From assembly GCF_900109755.1 (NCBI RefSeq), contig NZ_FOAR01000002.1:276728-340727 (forward strand): a stretch of 64,000 nt of DNA, read 5' to 3'. The translations under genes were made by a program, and so were the position numbers. How positions within the stretch are numbered: position 1 is the stretch's first letter; each line of letters opens with the position of its first letter. Shown here in pieces: positions 28,064-39,058 of this stretch. Under the pieces are notes generated by a model, which was not told the origin of the DNA, did no database searches, and saw nothing but the letters and a program-made list of their open reading frames with translations. Source of the DNA: Pseudomonas agarici. Its GTDB lineage: Bacteria > Pseudomonadota > Gammaproteobacteria > Pseudomonadales > Pseudomonadaceae.

Positions 28064-28798
28064 TCAGATCGCTGGTGGCGTAAAATCGAAGGGCGCCAAC
28101 TGGAATCCTTGCTCATCTACCTGCAAGGCCCAACCCTGGCGATCCCAATCCCCCAGGACAATGCGCTTCGCCGCTTGCGCGCCGAGTTGCAGTTTGTGGA
28201 TGGCGGGGCGGTGGGTATGACCATGGATCAGCGTGTGCACGCCATATTGCTGCATGATCCGTGGAATTTCCTCGGGAGTCACGTCAACGATGTCGTTGGC
28301 CTTCATGCGGGTCTGGGCGCGACTTTCGCTGCGCAGCTTGCGCGCCAGCTTGTGGCGGGTGCGCAATGGCAGGTGTCGCAGGATAAACAACGTAACGGGA
28401 TTGCGCAGGTAGCGCCGCAGGCGCATGTAGGCCTCGTCACGGGTACACAGGCTGTCACCGTGCATCAGCAGCACCGGTTCGCCATTAATCTGCACCACGC
28501 TCGGGTCTTTGAGCAGGGTGGCGCCGGCGGCCTTGCAAAAGGCCGTGCCGAGCAGGAAATCGCGATTGCCGTGCATCAGGAAAATCGCCGTGCCAGCCTC
28601 GCTGGCCGTGCGCAGCGCGGCGCAGATCGAACGTTGGAACGGGGTCATGGCATCGTCGCCGATCCAGGCTTCGAAGAAGTCGCCGAGGATGTACAACGCT
28701 TGTGCCGAACGGACGCGCCCGGCGAGGAAATCCAGAAACGCCCGGGTGATGTCCGGGCGCCCCTCTTCCAGATGTAAATCTGAAATCAGCAGTATCAC
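28064..28798 (-). CDS. lpxH: UDP-2,3-diacylglucosamine diphosphatase
   Basis: LpxH (244 aa) hydrolyses UDP-2,3-diacylglucosamine to lipid X in lipid A synthesis at the inner membrane face. The calcineurin-like metal motifs are present: [43 protein letters not shown] and IHGHTHRPA. Translation starts at a GTG (28798) overlapping the ppiB stop in GTGA, so the two are coupled. Confidence 0.97.
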   Translation of the reverse strand: MILLISDLHLEEGRPDITRAFLDFLAGRVRSAQALYILGDFFEAWIGDDAMTPFQRSICAALRTASEAGTAIFLMHGNRDFLLGTAFCKAAGATLLKDPSVVQINGEPVLLMHGDSLCTRDEAYMRLRRYLRNPVTLFILRHLPLRTRHKLARKLRSESRAQTRMKANDIVDVTPEEIPRIMQQYGVHTLIHGHTHRPAIHKLQLGAQAAKRIVLGDWDRQGWALQVDEQGFQLAPFDFTPPAI

Positions 28799-29298
28799 TC
28801 AATGATCTCGGCTTTCTCGATAATCACATCCTCTGCCGGAACATCCTGGTGGCCGGCTTTGTTCGTGGTGGCAACGCCCTTGATCTTGTCGACCACCTCA
28901 TTGCCGGCCACTACTTTGCCGAATACCGCGTAACCCCAGCCCTGAGTGGTCTTGGCACTGTGGTTCAGGAAGCTGTTGTCAGCCACGTTGATGAAGAACT
29001 GCGCGGAGGCCGAGTGCGGCTCCATGGTACGCGCCATGGCCACGGTGTACTTGTCGTTTGGCAGACCGTTGTCGGCTTCGTTCTGAATGCTTGGGCGCTT
29101 GTCTTTCTTTTCCTTCATGCCCGGCTCGAAACCGCCGCCCTGGATCATGAAGTTGCCGATGACGCGATGGAACACGGTGTTTTCGTAGTGGCCCGCGCTG
29201 ACGTACTCAACGAAGTTCTTTACGGTGATCGGGGCTTTCTCTTTGTTCAACTCGAGAACGATCTCGCCGTGGTTGGTGGTCAGTTTGACTTGAGTCAT
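28795..29298 (-). CDS. ppiB: Cytosolic peptidyl-prolyl cis-trans isomerase B (cyclophilin)
   Basis: The 167-aa cyclophilin catalyses proline isomerisation. It has [18 protein letters not shown] (catalytic Arg, Gln) near 43-60, [19 protein letters not shown] near 88-106 and [19 protein letters not shown] near 121. There is no signal peptide, so it is the cytosolic form. It is upstream of and overlaps lpxH, and is divergent from glnS across a 244-base gap. Confidence 0.96.
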   Translation of the reverse strand: MTQVKLTTNHGEIVLELNKEKAPITVKNFVEYVSAGHYENTVFHRVIGNFMIQGGGFEPGMKEKKDKRPSIQNEADNGLPNDKYTVAMARTMEPHSASAQFFINVADNSFLNHSAKTTQGWGYAVFGKVVAGNEVVDKIKGVATTNKAGHQDVPAEDVIIEKAEIIE

Positions 29299-29542
29299 GG
29301 TAGCTATCGCTCTATTCAGGGAATTCGTGGAACTGTGGCCGAACCCGATAACAGTTCACGCCACAACCTGGCCTGGGAGTTTAACGTGCTCCTCGGGCAT
29401 TTCGAGGGGTTTTTATATCGACGGTATTAAAAGCGGCGGTTTTCCGGGTGGCCCTGTCAGGGGCTTGACAGGTTCGGCTATGATAGGAGCTTTGATTGAC
29501 TCGGCCTATCCGGGCCACGCACTTGTCACGTCCAAGGATCTT

Positions 29543-31240
<1,698 letters not shown>

Positions 31241-31257
31241 TAGTTAAGGAACCTTTT

Positions 31258-32640
31258 GTGCTAAGCATCTACAACACGCTCACCAAGAGTAAAGAAGTCT
31301 TCAAGCCGCTGGATGGCAACAAGGTACGCCTGTATGTCTGCGGGATGACGGTGTATGACTATTGCCACCTGGGCCACGGTCGCAGCATGATCGCTTTCGA
31401 CCTGGTGACCCGCTGGCTGCGTTTTTGCGGTTATGACCTGACCTATGTGCGTAACATCACCGACATCGACGACAAGATCATCAATCGGGCCAGGGAGAAT
31501 GGCGAATCGTTCCAAGCGCTGACCGAGCGCATGATCGCCGCGATGCACGAGGATGAGGCGCGCCTGAACATCCTCAAGCCGGACATGGAACCGCGCGCCA
31601 CCGATCACATTCCGGGCATGCACGCCATGATCCAGACTCTGATCGACAAGGGCTACGCCTACGCGCCGGGCAACGGTGACGTGTATTACCGCGTTGGCAA
31701 GTTCCTGGGCTACGGCAAGCTGTCGCGCAAGAAGATCGAAGACCTGCGCATCGGTGCGCGGATCGAGGTCGACGAAGCGAAGCAAGACCCGCTGGATTTC
31801 GTCCTGTGGAAAGCCGCCAAAGCGGGTGAACCGAGCTGGGAGTCGCCGTGGGGCGCCGGGCGTCCGGGCTGGCATATCGAATGCTCGGTGATGTCCACCT
31901 GCTGCCTGGGCGAGACGTTCGACATTCATGGCGGTGGCAGTGACCTTGAGTTCCCGCACCATGAAAACGAAATCGCCCAGAGCGAGGCCGCCACTGGCAA
32001 GACCTACGCTAATGCCTGGATGCATTGCGGCATGATTCGCATCAACGGCGAGAAGATGTCCAAGTCGTTGAACAACTTCTTCACCATTCGCGATGTGCTG
32101 GACAAGTATCACCCGGAGGTCGTGCGTTATCTGCTGGTGTCGAGCCACTACCGCAGCGCGATCAACTATTCGCAAGACAACCTCAAGGACGCCAAGGCCG
32201 CCCTGGAGCGTTTCTACCACGCGTTGAAAGGCCTGCCGAGCGTGCCGGCTGCCGGCGGCGAAGCCTTTGTCGAGCGTTTCACCCAGGTGATGAACGACGA
32301 CTTCGGGACGCCGGAAGCCTGTGCGGTATTGTTCGAGATGGTGCGCGAGATCAATCGCCTGCGCGAGAGCGATGTCAATGCGGCGGCGGCTCTGGCGGCG
32401 CGCTTGAAGGAGCTGGCCAACGTGCTCGGTGTCTTGCAGTTGGACGCCGATGACTTCCTGCGGGCAGGCGCCCAGGGGCGGGTCGACGCGGCTGAAGTCC
32501 AAGCACTGATCCAGGCTCGCCTGGCGGCGCGGGCCAACAAGGACTGGGCCGAATCCGACCGCATTCGCGACCAGATCAGCGCGATGGGCGTGGTGCTGGA
32601 AGACGGTAAGGGTGGTACCACCTGGCGTCTGGCTGACTGA
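31258..32640 (+). CDS. cysS: Cysteinyl-tRNA synthetase
   Basis: This 460-aa class I synthetase has [17 protein letters not shown] (zinc Cys28 and HIGH-type motif), [12 protein letters not shown] and [15 protein letters not shown] (further zinc ligands), and the KMSKS motif in [12 protein letters not shown] near 266. The GTG at 31258 is the best start because AAGGA lies 7 bases upstream and the product begins [14 protein letters not shown], as in the family; the frame opens slightly earlier at 31237, overlapping glnS. It is probably co-transcribed with glnS. Confidence 0.97.
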   Translation: MLSIYNTLTKSKEVFKPLDGNKVRLYVCGMTVYDYCHLGHGRSMIAFDLVTRWLRFCGYDLTYVRNITDIDDKIINRARENGESFQALTERMIAAMHEDEARLNILKPDMEPRATDHIPGMHAMIQTLIDKGYAYAPGNGDVYYRVGKFLGYGKLSRKKIEDLRIGARIEVDEAKQDPLDFVLWKAAKAGEPSWESPWGAGRPGWHIECSVMSTCCLGETFDIHGGGSDLEFPHHENEIAQSEAATGKTYANAWMHCGMIRINGEKMSKSLNNFFTIRDVLDKYHPEVVRYLLVSSHYRSAINYSQDNLKDAKAALERFYHALKGLPSVPAAGGEAFVERFTQVMNDDFGTPEACAVLFEMVREINRLRESDVNAAAALAARLKELANVLGVLQLDADDFLRAGAQGRVDAAEVQALIQARLAARANKDWAESDRIRDQISAMGVVLEDGKGGTTWRLAD

Positions 32641-32656
32641 GCGCTAGCTTGAATTG

Positions 32657-32688
32657 ACAGAAGCCCGCCGGGCGCGGGCTGCTGTTTT
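32657..32688 (+). terminator. cysS terminator
   Basis: AGCCCGC, loop CGGGC, GCGGGCT, with ACAG/CTGT extending the stem and a TTTT run after it. It lies between the convergent cysS and the sigma54 activator gene. Confidence 0.8.
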
Positions 32689-32705
32689 GCGGCGCTGGTG
32701 GGCCT

Positions 32706-34547
32706 TCAGGTCTCGAGTTGCCGCAGGCGTTTGTACAAGGTATTGCGACTGACCCCGAGTTGTCGGGCCAGATGGGAAATATTCCCGCCGGAGGCCTTGA
32801 GCAACTGGTTCAGATCATCGACGTGTTCCAACGCGGGTTTGCTCTGCAACGGGATCGACTCCCTGCCGGTCAGGCCGAGATCGACGAAAAAATCATCCGG
32901 TAGATGTTCGGCGCGAATCGGCTGATCCTCGGCCATCGCCAATGCCACCTGAATCACGCTATCGAGCTGGCGGATGTTACCGGGCCAGGGGTGTCGGTCG
33001 AACAGCTCCAGTACCTCCCGGCTCAACCCGGCCCATTGCGGGCTTTCCCGATGCCGCTCCCAAATCTGCTGAAACAGCGCCTGTTTGTCGGTGCGCTCGC
33101 GCAAGGGCGGCAACTCCAGGGTCAGGCCGCCGATGCGGTAGTACAAGTCTTCGCGAAACAGACCGTTTTGGATCTGCTGGCGCAACGAACGGTTGGTCGC
33201 CGAAACCAGGCGAATATCCACCGGATAAGCCTCGCTGCCGCCCACCGGTTGCACACAGCGTTCCTGCAATACTCGCAGCAAGCGAGCCTGGGTCGGCAGC
33301 GGCATGTCGCCGATTTCATCGAGAAACAGCGTGCCCTTGTCAGCTTGGCGGATCAGCCCGATATGGCCTTTCTGGTTGGCCCCGGTAAAGGCGCCTTTCT
33401 CGTAGCCGAACAGTTCCGACTCCACCAACTCCGCCGGAATGGCCGCACAGTTCACCGCGATCAAGGGCTGTATGGCGCGTGAGCCAGCCTGGTGCAAGGC
33501 CTTGACGAAAACTTCCTTACCGACCCCGGTCTCGCCGTGGATCAGCAACGCAATGCCTTTTTCCTGCAGGCGTTGCGCCTGACGTATGGCTTTCTCCACC
33601 CGCTTTTCACCCCAATGCAGGCCCTTGAGGCTTGATCTGTCCGTCGTGGTCTCGGTTCGCGGCTTGGCTTCGGCAAATACCCGCGGCTTGATCGGACGGC
33701 ACTGTGGCCGCTTGAGCAGGCAATGAAAGCGGTTGCGCCCCGAGGCTTGCAAGGCAAAGGGCAGGCCTTCGGGTTGGTTGAGCAGCTCCAGCAACGAGAC
33801 ATTGAACAGGCTATCGATGCCGACCCGTGCCAGGCGGATGCCCAGCAGGTTGTCCGCGCGGCGATTGGCCGAGAGCACCTGGCCGCTGTCATCGAAGATC
33901 AGCAGCCCGGCCCACTGGCTGTCGAGGTTGTTCAGGCCGGTATTGAACACCAGTTGGAACTGTTTGCCCTCGAACAGATTGAGGATCAGTCGGTTCTCCA
34001 CCGTCTGGCTCATCATCTTGACGATGCCCAGGGTGTGGGAGGGTGGCAGGTAGCTGTCGCTGGACACATCCAGCACGGCAATGACCTGCCGGCTGGCATC
34101 GAAGATCGGCGCCGCGGAGCCGGTCATGAAGCGGTTGGCCTTGAGGAAGTGTTCATCGTGCTCGATATGCACCGCCTGCCCGCAGGCCAGGGCGGTGCCG
34201 ATGGCGTTGGTGCCGGTGCAGCGCTCCATCCAGCTTGCCCCGGCGCTGAAGCCACGTTGTAGCTTGGGCTCGATAAACCGCTGGGTGCCCCAGGAAGTGA
34301 GGATCTGGCCCTGATTGTCAGCGAGCATGATCAGGCAGTTGGAATTACTGAGGATGTTCTCGTAGTACGGCAGCACTTCCTGATGGGTGGTCTGCACCAG
34401 TGCCTGTTGGCTGTCGATCAGTTGCGCGACCTCGTGGGCCGGCAACTGATCGAACGCCGGCGCACACTGGTGGCTCAGCCCGAAGCGGCGGCAGCGGCTC
34501 CAGGAGTCCTGGATGATGGTGTCGTGACTGAGAGGGGCAACGGCCAT
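32706..34547 (-). CDS. Sigma54-dependent transcriptional activator (AcoR-like enhancer-binding protein)
   Basis: The 613-aa protein has an N-terminal GAF-type sensory region (about 60-190, MERCTGTNAIGTAL), a PAS-like segment (about 205-300), an AAA+ domain with Walker A HGETGVGKE, the sigma54 contact loop GAFTGA, Walker B GTLFLDEIGDM and R-finger region, and a Fis-type helix-turn-helix at the end (GGNISHLARQLGVSRNTLYKRL). All parts needed to open a sigma54 promoter are intact. The start at 34547 has AGGAG upstream. It is divergent from a glycerol-type ABC transporter that carries a -24/-12 promoter, so it almost certainly controls it. The inducer is unknown. Confidence 0.94.
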   Translation of the reverse strand: MAVAPLSHDTIIQDSWSRCRRFGLSHQCAPAFDQLPAHEVAQLIDSQQALVQTTHQEVLPYYENILSNSNCLIMLADNQGQILTSWGTQRFIEPKLQRGFSAGASWMERCTGTNAIGTALACGQAVHIEHDEHFLKANRFMTGSAAPIFDASRQVIAVLDVSSDSYLPPSHTLGIVKMMSQTVENRLILNLFEGKQFQLVFNTGLNNLDSQWAGLLIFDDSGQVLSANRRADNLLGIRLARVGIDSLFNVSLLELLNQPEGLPFALQASGRNRFHCLLKRPQCRPIKPRVFAEAKPRTETTTDRSSLKGLHWGEKRVEKAIRQAQRLQEKGIALLIHGETGVGKEVFVKALHQAGSRAIQPLIAVNCAAIPAELVESELFGYEKGAFTGANQKGHIGLIRQADKGTLFLDEIGDMPLPTQARLLRVLQERCVQPVGGSEAYPVDIRLVSATNRSLRQQIQNGLFREDLYYRIGGLTLELPPLRERTDKQALFQQIWERHRESPQWAGLSREVLELFDRHPWPGNIRQLDSVIQVALAMAEDQPIRAEHLPDDFFVDLGLTGRESIPLQSKPALEHVDDLNQLLKASGGNISHLARQLGVSRNTLYKRLRQLET

Positions 34548-34625
34548 GGCTGTCGATCTCCTGGGTGCTTTATTGTTTTTGTTGTGGGCGGGCGCAATCG
34601 AGCCAAACAAGCATTCGTTTAGTGT

Positions 34626-34695
34626 TGTTCACTTGTGTTCATTGTCAACGCTCGAAGTGTTCATCTGTTCACTCAGGGTTGTTCATTTCTGTTCA
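34626..34695. promoter_or_regulatory. Array of six TGTTCA hexamers, likely enhancer sites
   Basis: TGTTCA occurs at 34626, 34636, 34658, 34666, 34680 and 34690, all in the same orientation and arranged as three pairs 8-10 bases apart. The array lies about 80-150 bases upstream of the -24/-12 promoter, where sigma54 activators bind, and also abuts the activator gene's own 5' end. Confidence 0.65.
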
Positions 34696-34772
34696 GTCGT
34701 GAGCCCGCTATAGCCTTCGTTCTTCACTGTCCGAGGCTCTGGTCCGAGGGGTTGCGCAGTGTTTTGCGTTTC

Positions 34773-34788
34773 TGGCACGGATGTCGCT
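34773..34788 (+). promoter_or_regulatory. Sigma54 (-24/-12) promoter of the ABC transporter operon
   Basis: TGGCACGGATGTCGCT matches TGGCACG-N4-TTGCW except for one T to C change, with the GG and GC dinucleotides in correct spacing. The first gene starts 53 bases downstream. Confidence 0.85.
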
Positions 34789-34840
34789 CTGTCGGTTGAG
34801 CGATGTGTGGCATTTGATTTCAATAATAAAAGGTCGAGCC

Positions 34841-35935
34841 ATGTCTTTAACGCTGGAGCGCGTCAGCCGTGTAGTCGAGGGCCAGGTCTGGATCGACGAG
34901 GCGAGCCTGAGTTTCGAACCTGGGTCCTTCAATGTCCTGTTGGGGCGCACGCTGTCCGGCAAGACCAGTCTTATGCGCCTGATGGCCGGCCTGGACAAGC
35001 CAGACGGCGGGCGGGTGCTGATGAATGGCGTGGATGTCACCGGGCGCGCGGTACGTTTGCGCAACGTATCGATGGTGTACCAGCAGTTCATCAACTACCC
35101 GACCATGACGGTGTTCGAGAACATTGCCTCGCCGCTGCGCCAGGCGCGGATGCCGGCGCAGCAGATCCAGGCCAAGGTGCTGGAAACCGCGCAAATGCTG
35201 CGTATCGAGAAGTTCCTGCAACGTCATCCGCTGGAGCTTTCCGGCGGTCAGCAACAACGCACGGCGATGGCCAGGGCACTGGTCAAGGATGCCGAGTTGA
35301 TCTTGTTCGACGAGCCGCTGGTCAACCTCGACTACAAGCTGCGCGAAGAGTTGCGCCAGGAAATGCGTGAGCTGTTCAAGGCACGCCACACTATCGCCGT
35401 GTATGCCACCACCGAGCCCAACGAGGCCCTGGCCCTGGGCGGCACCACCACCATCGTCCATGAGGGACGGATCATCCAGAGCGATAGCACGCCTGCGGTC
35501 TATCACCAGCCGCGGACGGTGCTAGCGGCGCAACTGTTTTCCGAGCCGCCGATCAACCTGATGCCGGGGCGGATTCTCGGCAATGAGGTCAGTTTCGCCA
35601 ACTTCGTGCATTTTCCGCTGAACGTCGACCTGCGTCCGGTTGGCGAAGGTGAATTCCGTTTCGGTGTACGGCCAAGCCATATCCGCCTGGTGCCGAGCAA
35701 CGATGACGACCTGGAGCTGGCGGTGACCGTGGAGCTCGCGGAAATCAGTGGTTCGGAGACCTTTCTCCACGTGCGCAACGAACAGTTCCAACTGGTGCTG
35801 CATTTGCCTGGGGTACATGCCTACGATGTCGATGCGTCGATCCGTATCTACATCCCGACCCACAAACTCTTTGTGTTCGACGGGCAGGGTCAACTGCTCC
35901 AGGCGCCGGGTCGACGTGTGGCGAGGGTTGCCTGA
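34841..35935 (+). CDS. glpS: ABC transporter ATPase, GlpS-like
   Basis: This 364-aa ATPase of the carbohydrate-uptake class 1 type has an N-terminal nucleotide-binding domain and a C-terminal TOBE-like regulatory domain. Walker A is GRTLSGKT (35-42), the signature LSGGQ (133-137) is canonical and Walker B is LILFDE (153-158). The H-loop histidine is missing: where VTHDQ is expected the sequence reads ATTEPNE, with Thr191 in the His position. It is the first gene of the operon, one base overlapping the next ATPase. The symbol follows the Rhizobium glycerol system GlpSTPQUV; the substrate here is not shown. Confidence 0.85.
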   Translation: MSLTLERVSRVVEGQVWIDEASLSFEPGSFNVLLGRTLSGKTSLMRLMAGLDKPDGGRVLMNGVDVTGRAVRLRNVSMVYQQFINYPTMTVFENIASPLRQARMPAQQIQAKVLETAQMLRIEKFLQRHPLELSGGQQQRTAMARALVKDAELILFDEPLVNLDYKLREELRQEMRELFKARHTIAVYATTEPNEALALGGTTTIVHEGRIIQSDSTPAVYHQPRTVLAAQLFSEPPINLMPGRILGNEVSFANFVHFPLNVDLRPVGEGEFRFGVRPSHIRLVPSNDDDLELAVTVELAEISGSETFLHVRNEQFQLVLHLPGVHAYDVDASIRIYIPTHKLFVFDGQGQLLQAPGRRVARVA

Positions 35936-37032
35936 TGGCGCGAATTCAGTTGCGCAACCTGGCCCACAGTTACAGCCAGAGCCCGGCCGGTGCTGAGGAT
36001 TATGCCATTCATGAGATGAACCATATCTGGGAGCAGGGCGGCGCCTATGCGCTGCTGGGGCCATCGGGGTGTGGCAAGTCGACCCTGCTCAATATCATTT
36101 CCGGGCTGCTCAGCCCTTCACAGGGGCAGGTGCTGTTCGACAGCACGGTGGTCAATGCACTGAGCCCGGAAAAACGCAACATTGCCCAGGTGTTCCAGTT
36201 CCCGGTGGTCTACGACACCATGACGGTGTTCGACAACCTGGCCTTTCCCCTGCGCAACCAGGGCATGGCCGAGTCGCGGGTGTTGAGCAAGGTTCAGGAA
36301 ATTGCCGAGGTGCTCGACCTGCAACCGCTGTTGCAACGCAAGGCCAGCAACCTGAGTGCCGATGAAAAGCAGAAGGTTTCGATGGGGCGTGGGCTGGTAC
36401 GCGACGATGTCTCGGCGATTCTCTTCGACGAACCGCTGACGGTGATCGACCCGCACTTGAAGTGGAAGCTGCGACGCAAGCTCAAGCAGATCCACGAGCA
36501 ATTCAATATCACCATGGTCTACGTGACCCACGACCAATTGGAGGCTTCGACCTTTGCCGACAAGATCGCCGTGATGTATGGCGGGCAGATCGTCCAGTTC
36601 GGCACGCCACGGGAGTTGTTCGAGCGGCCCAGCCATACCTTTGTCGGCTATTTCATCGGCAGCCCTGGGATGAACCTGATCGACGTGCAGCCCAGGCTCG
36701 GTGGCGTCGGTTTTGCCAATACCCATCTGGAGTTGTCCGAAGCCTTGCGGCAGCGGATTGCCGCCGGTGGTTGGCGCCGCCTGCAAGTCGGCATTCGCCC
36801 CGAGTTCGTGCGTGTCTGGGATGAGGCTTACGAGGAAGCGTTGTGTGCCCAAGTCCGACATATCGAGGATCTTGGAACCTACAAGATCATGACCCTCGAC
36901 CTGGATGGCCAGATGCTCAAGGTCCGCCTGCAGGAAGACAAACCGGTGCCGCAAGGCAAGGCCTGGATCAGTTTCCCGGCGCAATGGTTGATGGTCTATG
37001 CCGATGATCGGCTGTTGGAGGTCAACCCATGA
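35935..37032 (+). CDS. glpT: ABC transporter ATPase, GlpT-like
   Basis: The second 365-aa ATPase pairs with the preceding one. Walker A GPSGCGKS (42-49), Walker B AILFDE (161-166) and the H-loop VTHDQ with His199 are intact. The signature motif is degenerate: LSADE (140-144) instead of LSGGQ. The start codon overlaps the upstream stop (TGATG) and its own stop overlaps the next gene (ATGA). The name follows the Rhizobium ABC system and is unrelated to the MFS glycerol-3-phosphate antiporter GlpT. Confidence 0.85.
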   Translation: MARIQLRNLAHSYSQSPAGAEDYAIHEMNHIWEQGGAYALLGPSGCGKSTLLNIISGLLSPSQGQVLFDSTVVNALSPEKRNIAQVFQFPVVYDTMTVFDNLAFPLRNQGMAESRVLSKVQEIAEVLDLQPLLQRKASNLSADEKQKVSMGRGLVRDDVSAILFDEPLTVIDPHLKWKLRRKLKQIHEQFNITMVYVTHDQLEASTFADKIAVMYGGQIVQFGTPRELFERPSHTFVGYFIGSPGMNLIDVQPRLGGVGFANTHLELSEALRQRIAAGGWRRLQVGIRPEFVRVWDEAYEEALCAQVRHIEDLGTYKIMTLDLDGQMLKVRLQEDKPVPQGKAWISFPAQWLMVYADDRLLEVNP

Positions 37033-37895
37033 ACAAGGTGCGCAACAACAAGGCCTGGTGGCTGGTATTGCCGGTTTTCCTGCTGGTGGCGTTCAGTGCG
37101 GTGGTGCCGATGATGACGGTGGTCAACTATTCGGTACAGGACATCTTCGACCAGTCCAGTCGCTACTTTGTCGGTGCCGACTGGTATCGGCAGGTGCTAC
37201 GGGACCCACGCCTGCACGATTCGCTGCTGCGCCAGTTCATCTATTCAGCCTGTGTGCTGGCGATCGAGATTCCGCTGGGTATCGCCATCGCCCTGACCAT
37301 GCCGACCAAGGGGCGCTGGTCCTCGCTGGTGCTGATCGTGCTGGCGATTCCGCTGCTGATCCCGTGGAACGTGGTGGGGACCATCTGGCAGATCTTTGGC
37401 AGGGCGGATATCGGGCTGCTGGGCTGGACCCTCAATGCCCTGGGTTTGAACTACAACTATGCGGCCAACACCATGGACGCCTGGGTCACGGTCCTGGTGA
37501 TGGATGTCTGGCACTGGACGTCGCTGGTGGCATTGCTCTGCTACTCGGGGCTGCGGGCGATTCCGGATGTCTATTACCAGGCGGCGCGCATCGACCGGGC
37601 CTCGGCCTGGGCGGTGTTCCGATATATCCAACTGCCGAAGATGAAGAGCGTGTTGTTGATCGCGGTGATGCTGCGCTTCATGGACAGTTTCATGATCTAC
37701 ACCGAACCCTTCGTGCTGACAGGCGGCGGGCCGGGCAATGCCACCACCTTCCTCAGCCAGACCCTGACTCAGATGGCTATCGGCCAATTCGACCTGGGAC
37801 CGGCGGCGGCGTTTTCGCTGGTGTACTTCCTGATCATCCTGTTGGTGTCCTGGTTGTTCTATACCGCCATGACCCACGCCGATGCCAAGCGCTGA
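37029..37895 (+). CDS. glpP: ABC transporter permease, GlpP-like
   Basis: The 288-aa inner-membrane permease has six TM segments and the binding-protein-dependent transport fold (MalF type). The cytosolic ATPase-contact loop is IPDVYYQAARIDRASAWAVFR, the EAA-like motif, near 180. It starts at an ATG overlapping the upstream stop and is followed after 8 bases by the second permease. Confidence 0.9.
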   Translation: MNKVRNNKAWWLVLPVFLLVAFSAVVPMMTVVNYSVQDIFDQSSRYFVGADWYRQVLRDPRLHDSLLRQFIYSACVLAIEIPLGIAIALTMPTKGRWSSLVLIVLAIPLLIPWNVVGTIWQIFGRADIGLLGWTLNALGLNYNYAANTMDAWVTVLVMDVWHWTSLVALLCYSGLRAIPDVYYQAARIDRASAWAVFRYIQLPKMKSVLLIAVMLRFMDSFMIYTEPFVLTGGGPGNATTFLSQTLTQMAIGQFDLGPAAAFSLVYFLIILLVSWLFYTAMTHADAKR

Positions 37896-37903
37896 GGTTT
37901 GTC

Positions 37904-38704
37904 ATGAACGCACGCAAGCTGGTTCCCTTGCTGATCTACATCCTGTTCCTGCTGGTACCCATTTACTGGCTGCTGAACATGTCGTTCAAGAGCAATACCG
38001 AGATCCTCGGCGGGCTGACTCTGTTTCCGCGCGATTTCACCTTGGCGAACTATCGGGTGATTTTCACTGACCCAAGCTGGTACAGCGGCTATATCAACTC
38101 GTTGTACTACGTCAGCCTCAACACAGTGATTTCCCTGACCGTGGCGCTGCCAGCGGCCTATGCGTTCTCACGCTATCGGTTTCTCGGCGACAAGCATCTG
38201 TTCTTCTGGTTGTTGACCAACCGTATGGCGCCGCCGGCGGTGTTCCTGTTGCCGTTCTTCCAGTTGTATTCGTCCATCGGCCTGTTCGATACGCCGATTG
38301 CCGTGGCCCTGGCGCATTGCCTGTTCAATGTGCCCCTGGCGGTGTGGATATTGGAGGGCTTCATGTCCGGTGTGCCGAAGGAAATCGACGAAACCGCCTA
38401 TATCGACGGCTACAGCTTTGCCAAATTCTTCGTAAAAATCTTTGTCCCGCTGATTGGCTCGGGGATCGGTGTGACGGCTTTTTTCTGCTTCATGTTTTCT
38501 TGGGTCGAATTGTTGCTGGCGCGCACCCTGACGTCGGTCAATGCCAAGCCCATTGCGGCGGTGATGACCCGCACGGTGTCGGCCTCGGGAATTGATTGGG
38601 GGGTGCTGGCGGCGGCGGGCGTGCTGACTATCCTGCCCGGCGTGCTGGTGATCTGGTTTGTTCGCAACCATGTGGTCAAGGGCTTCGCCCTCGGTCGGGT
38701 CTGA
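37904..38704 (+). CDS. glpQ: ABC transporter permease, GlpQ-like
   Basis: The 266-aa MalG-type permease has a first TM directly after MNARKLVPLL, MSFKSNTEILGG after the first TM as in many sugar permeases, and the EAA loop PKEIDETAYIDGYSFAKFF near 165. I start at the ATG at 37904; the same frame is open further upstream but only antisense to meaning there. It is the partner of the permease at 37029. The name does not imply a phosphodiesterase. Confidence 0.9.
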   Translation: MNARKLVPLLIYILFLLVPIYWLLNMSFKSNTEILGGLTLFPRDFTLANYRVIFTDPSWYSGYINSLYYVSLNTVISLTVALPAAYAFSRYRFLGDKHLFFWLLTNRMAPPAVFLLPFFQLYSSIGLFDTPIAVALAHCLFNVPLAVWILEGFMSGVPKEIDETAYIDGYSFAKFFVKIFVPLIGSGIGVTAFFCFMFSWVELLLARTLTSVNAKPIAAVMTRTVSASGIDWGVLAAAGVLTILPGVLVIWFVRNHVVKGFALGRV

Positions 38705-38712
38705 GGAGTCGC

Positions 38713-38988
38713 ATGATGGATTGGATGGCCTGGACCCCACTGACCGCTACCTTCTTCGGCGCTATCGCGTTGCTGCTGATCGGCATGACGGTCTGGGAAC
38801 TGCGTTCACCGTGTATCGAGCGGCGAGGTTTTCTGCCGATCACCACCGGTCGTGGCGATCGTTTGTTTATCGGGCTCCTGCTCAGCGCCTTCCTGCATTT
38901 GCTGGTCATCGGTGTCACCGACTGGAGCCTGTGGATCGGGTCGTTGCTGGCCTTGGCATGGCTGTGGGTGGTGATGCGTTGGGGTTAG
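38713..38988 (+). CDS. DUF2160 small membrane protein (GlpU-like)
   Basis: The 91-aa protein has three hydrophobic segments and starts MMDWMAWTPLTATFF and ends LWVVMRWG. It matches DUF2160, a small integral membrane protein found inside glycerol-type ABC operons (GlpU in Rhizobium); its role in transport is not established. GAGGAG lies upstream; the second ATG (38716) gives the better ribosome-site spacing. Confidence 0.85.
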   Translation: MMDWMAWTPLTATFFGAIALLLIGMTVWELRSPCIERRGFLPITTGRGDRLFIGLLLSAFLHLLVIGVTDWSLWIGSLLALAWLWVVMRWG

Positions 38989-39058
38989 CCGGCAAGCACG
39001 GCGACTGGTTTCGGATCTCTTGGCAAGTGGGCTACGTGGAAATCATCTGGAGGTGTCT

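Noticed and set aside
31261..32502. 413-codon minus-strand open frame
   Set aside because: Antisense to cysS with no family features.
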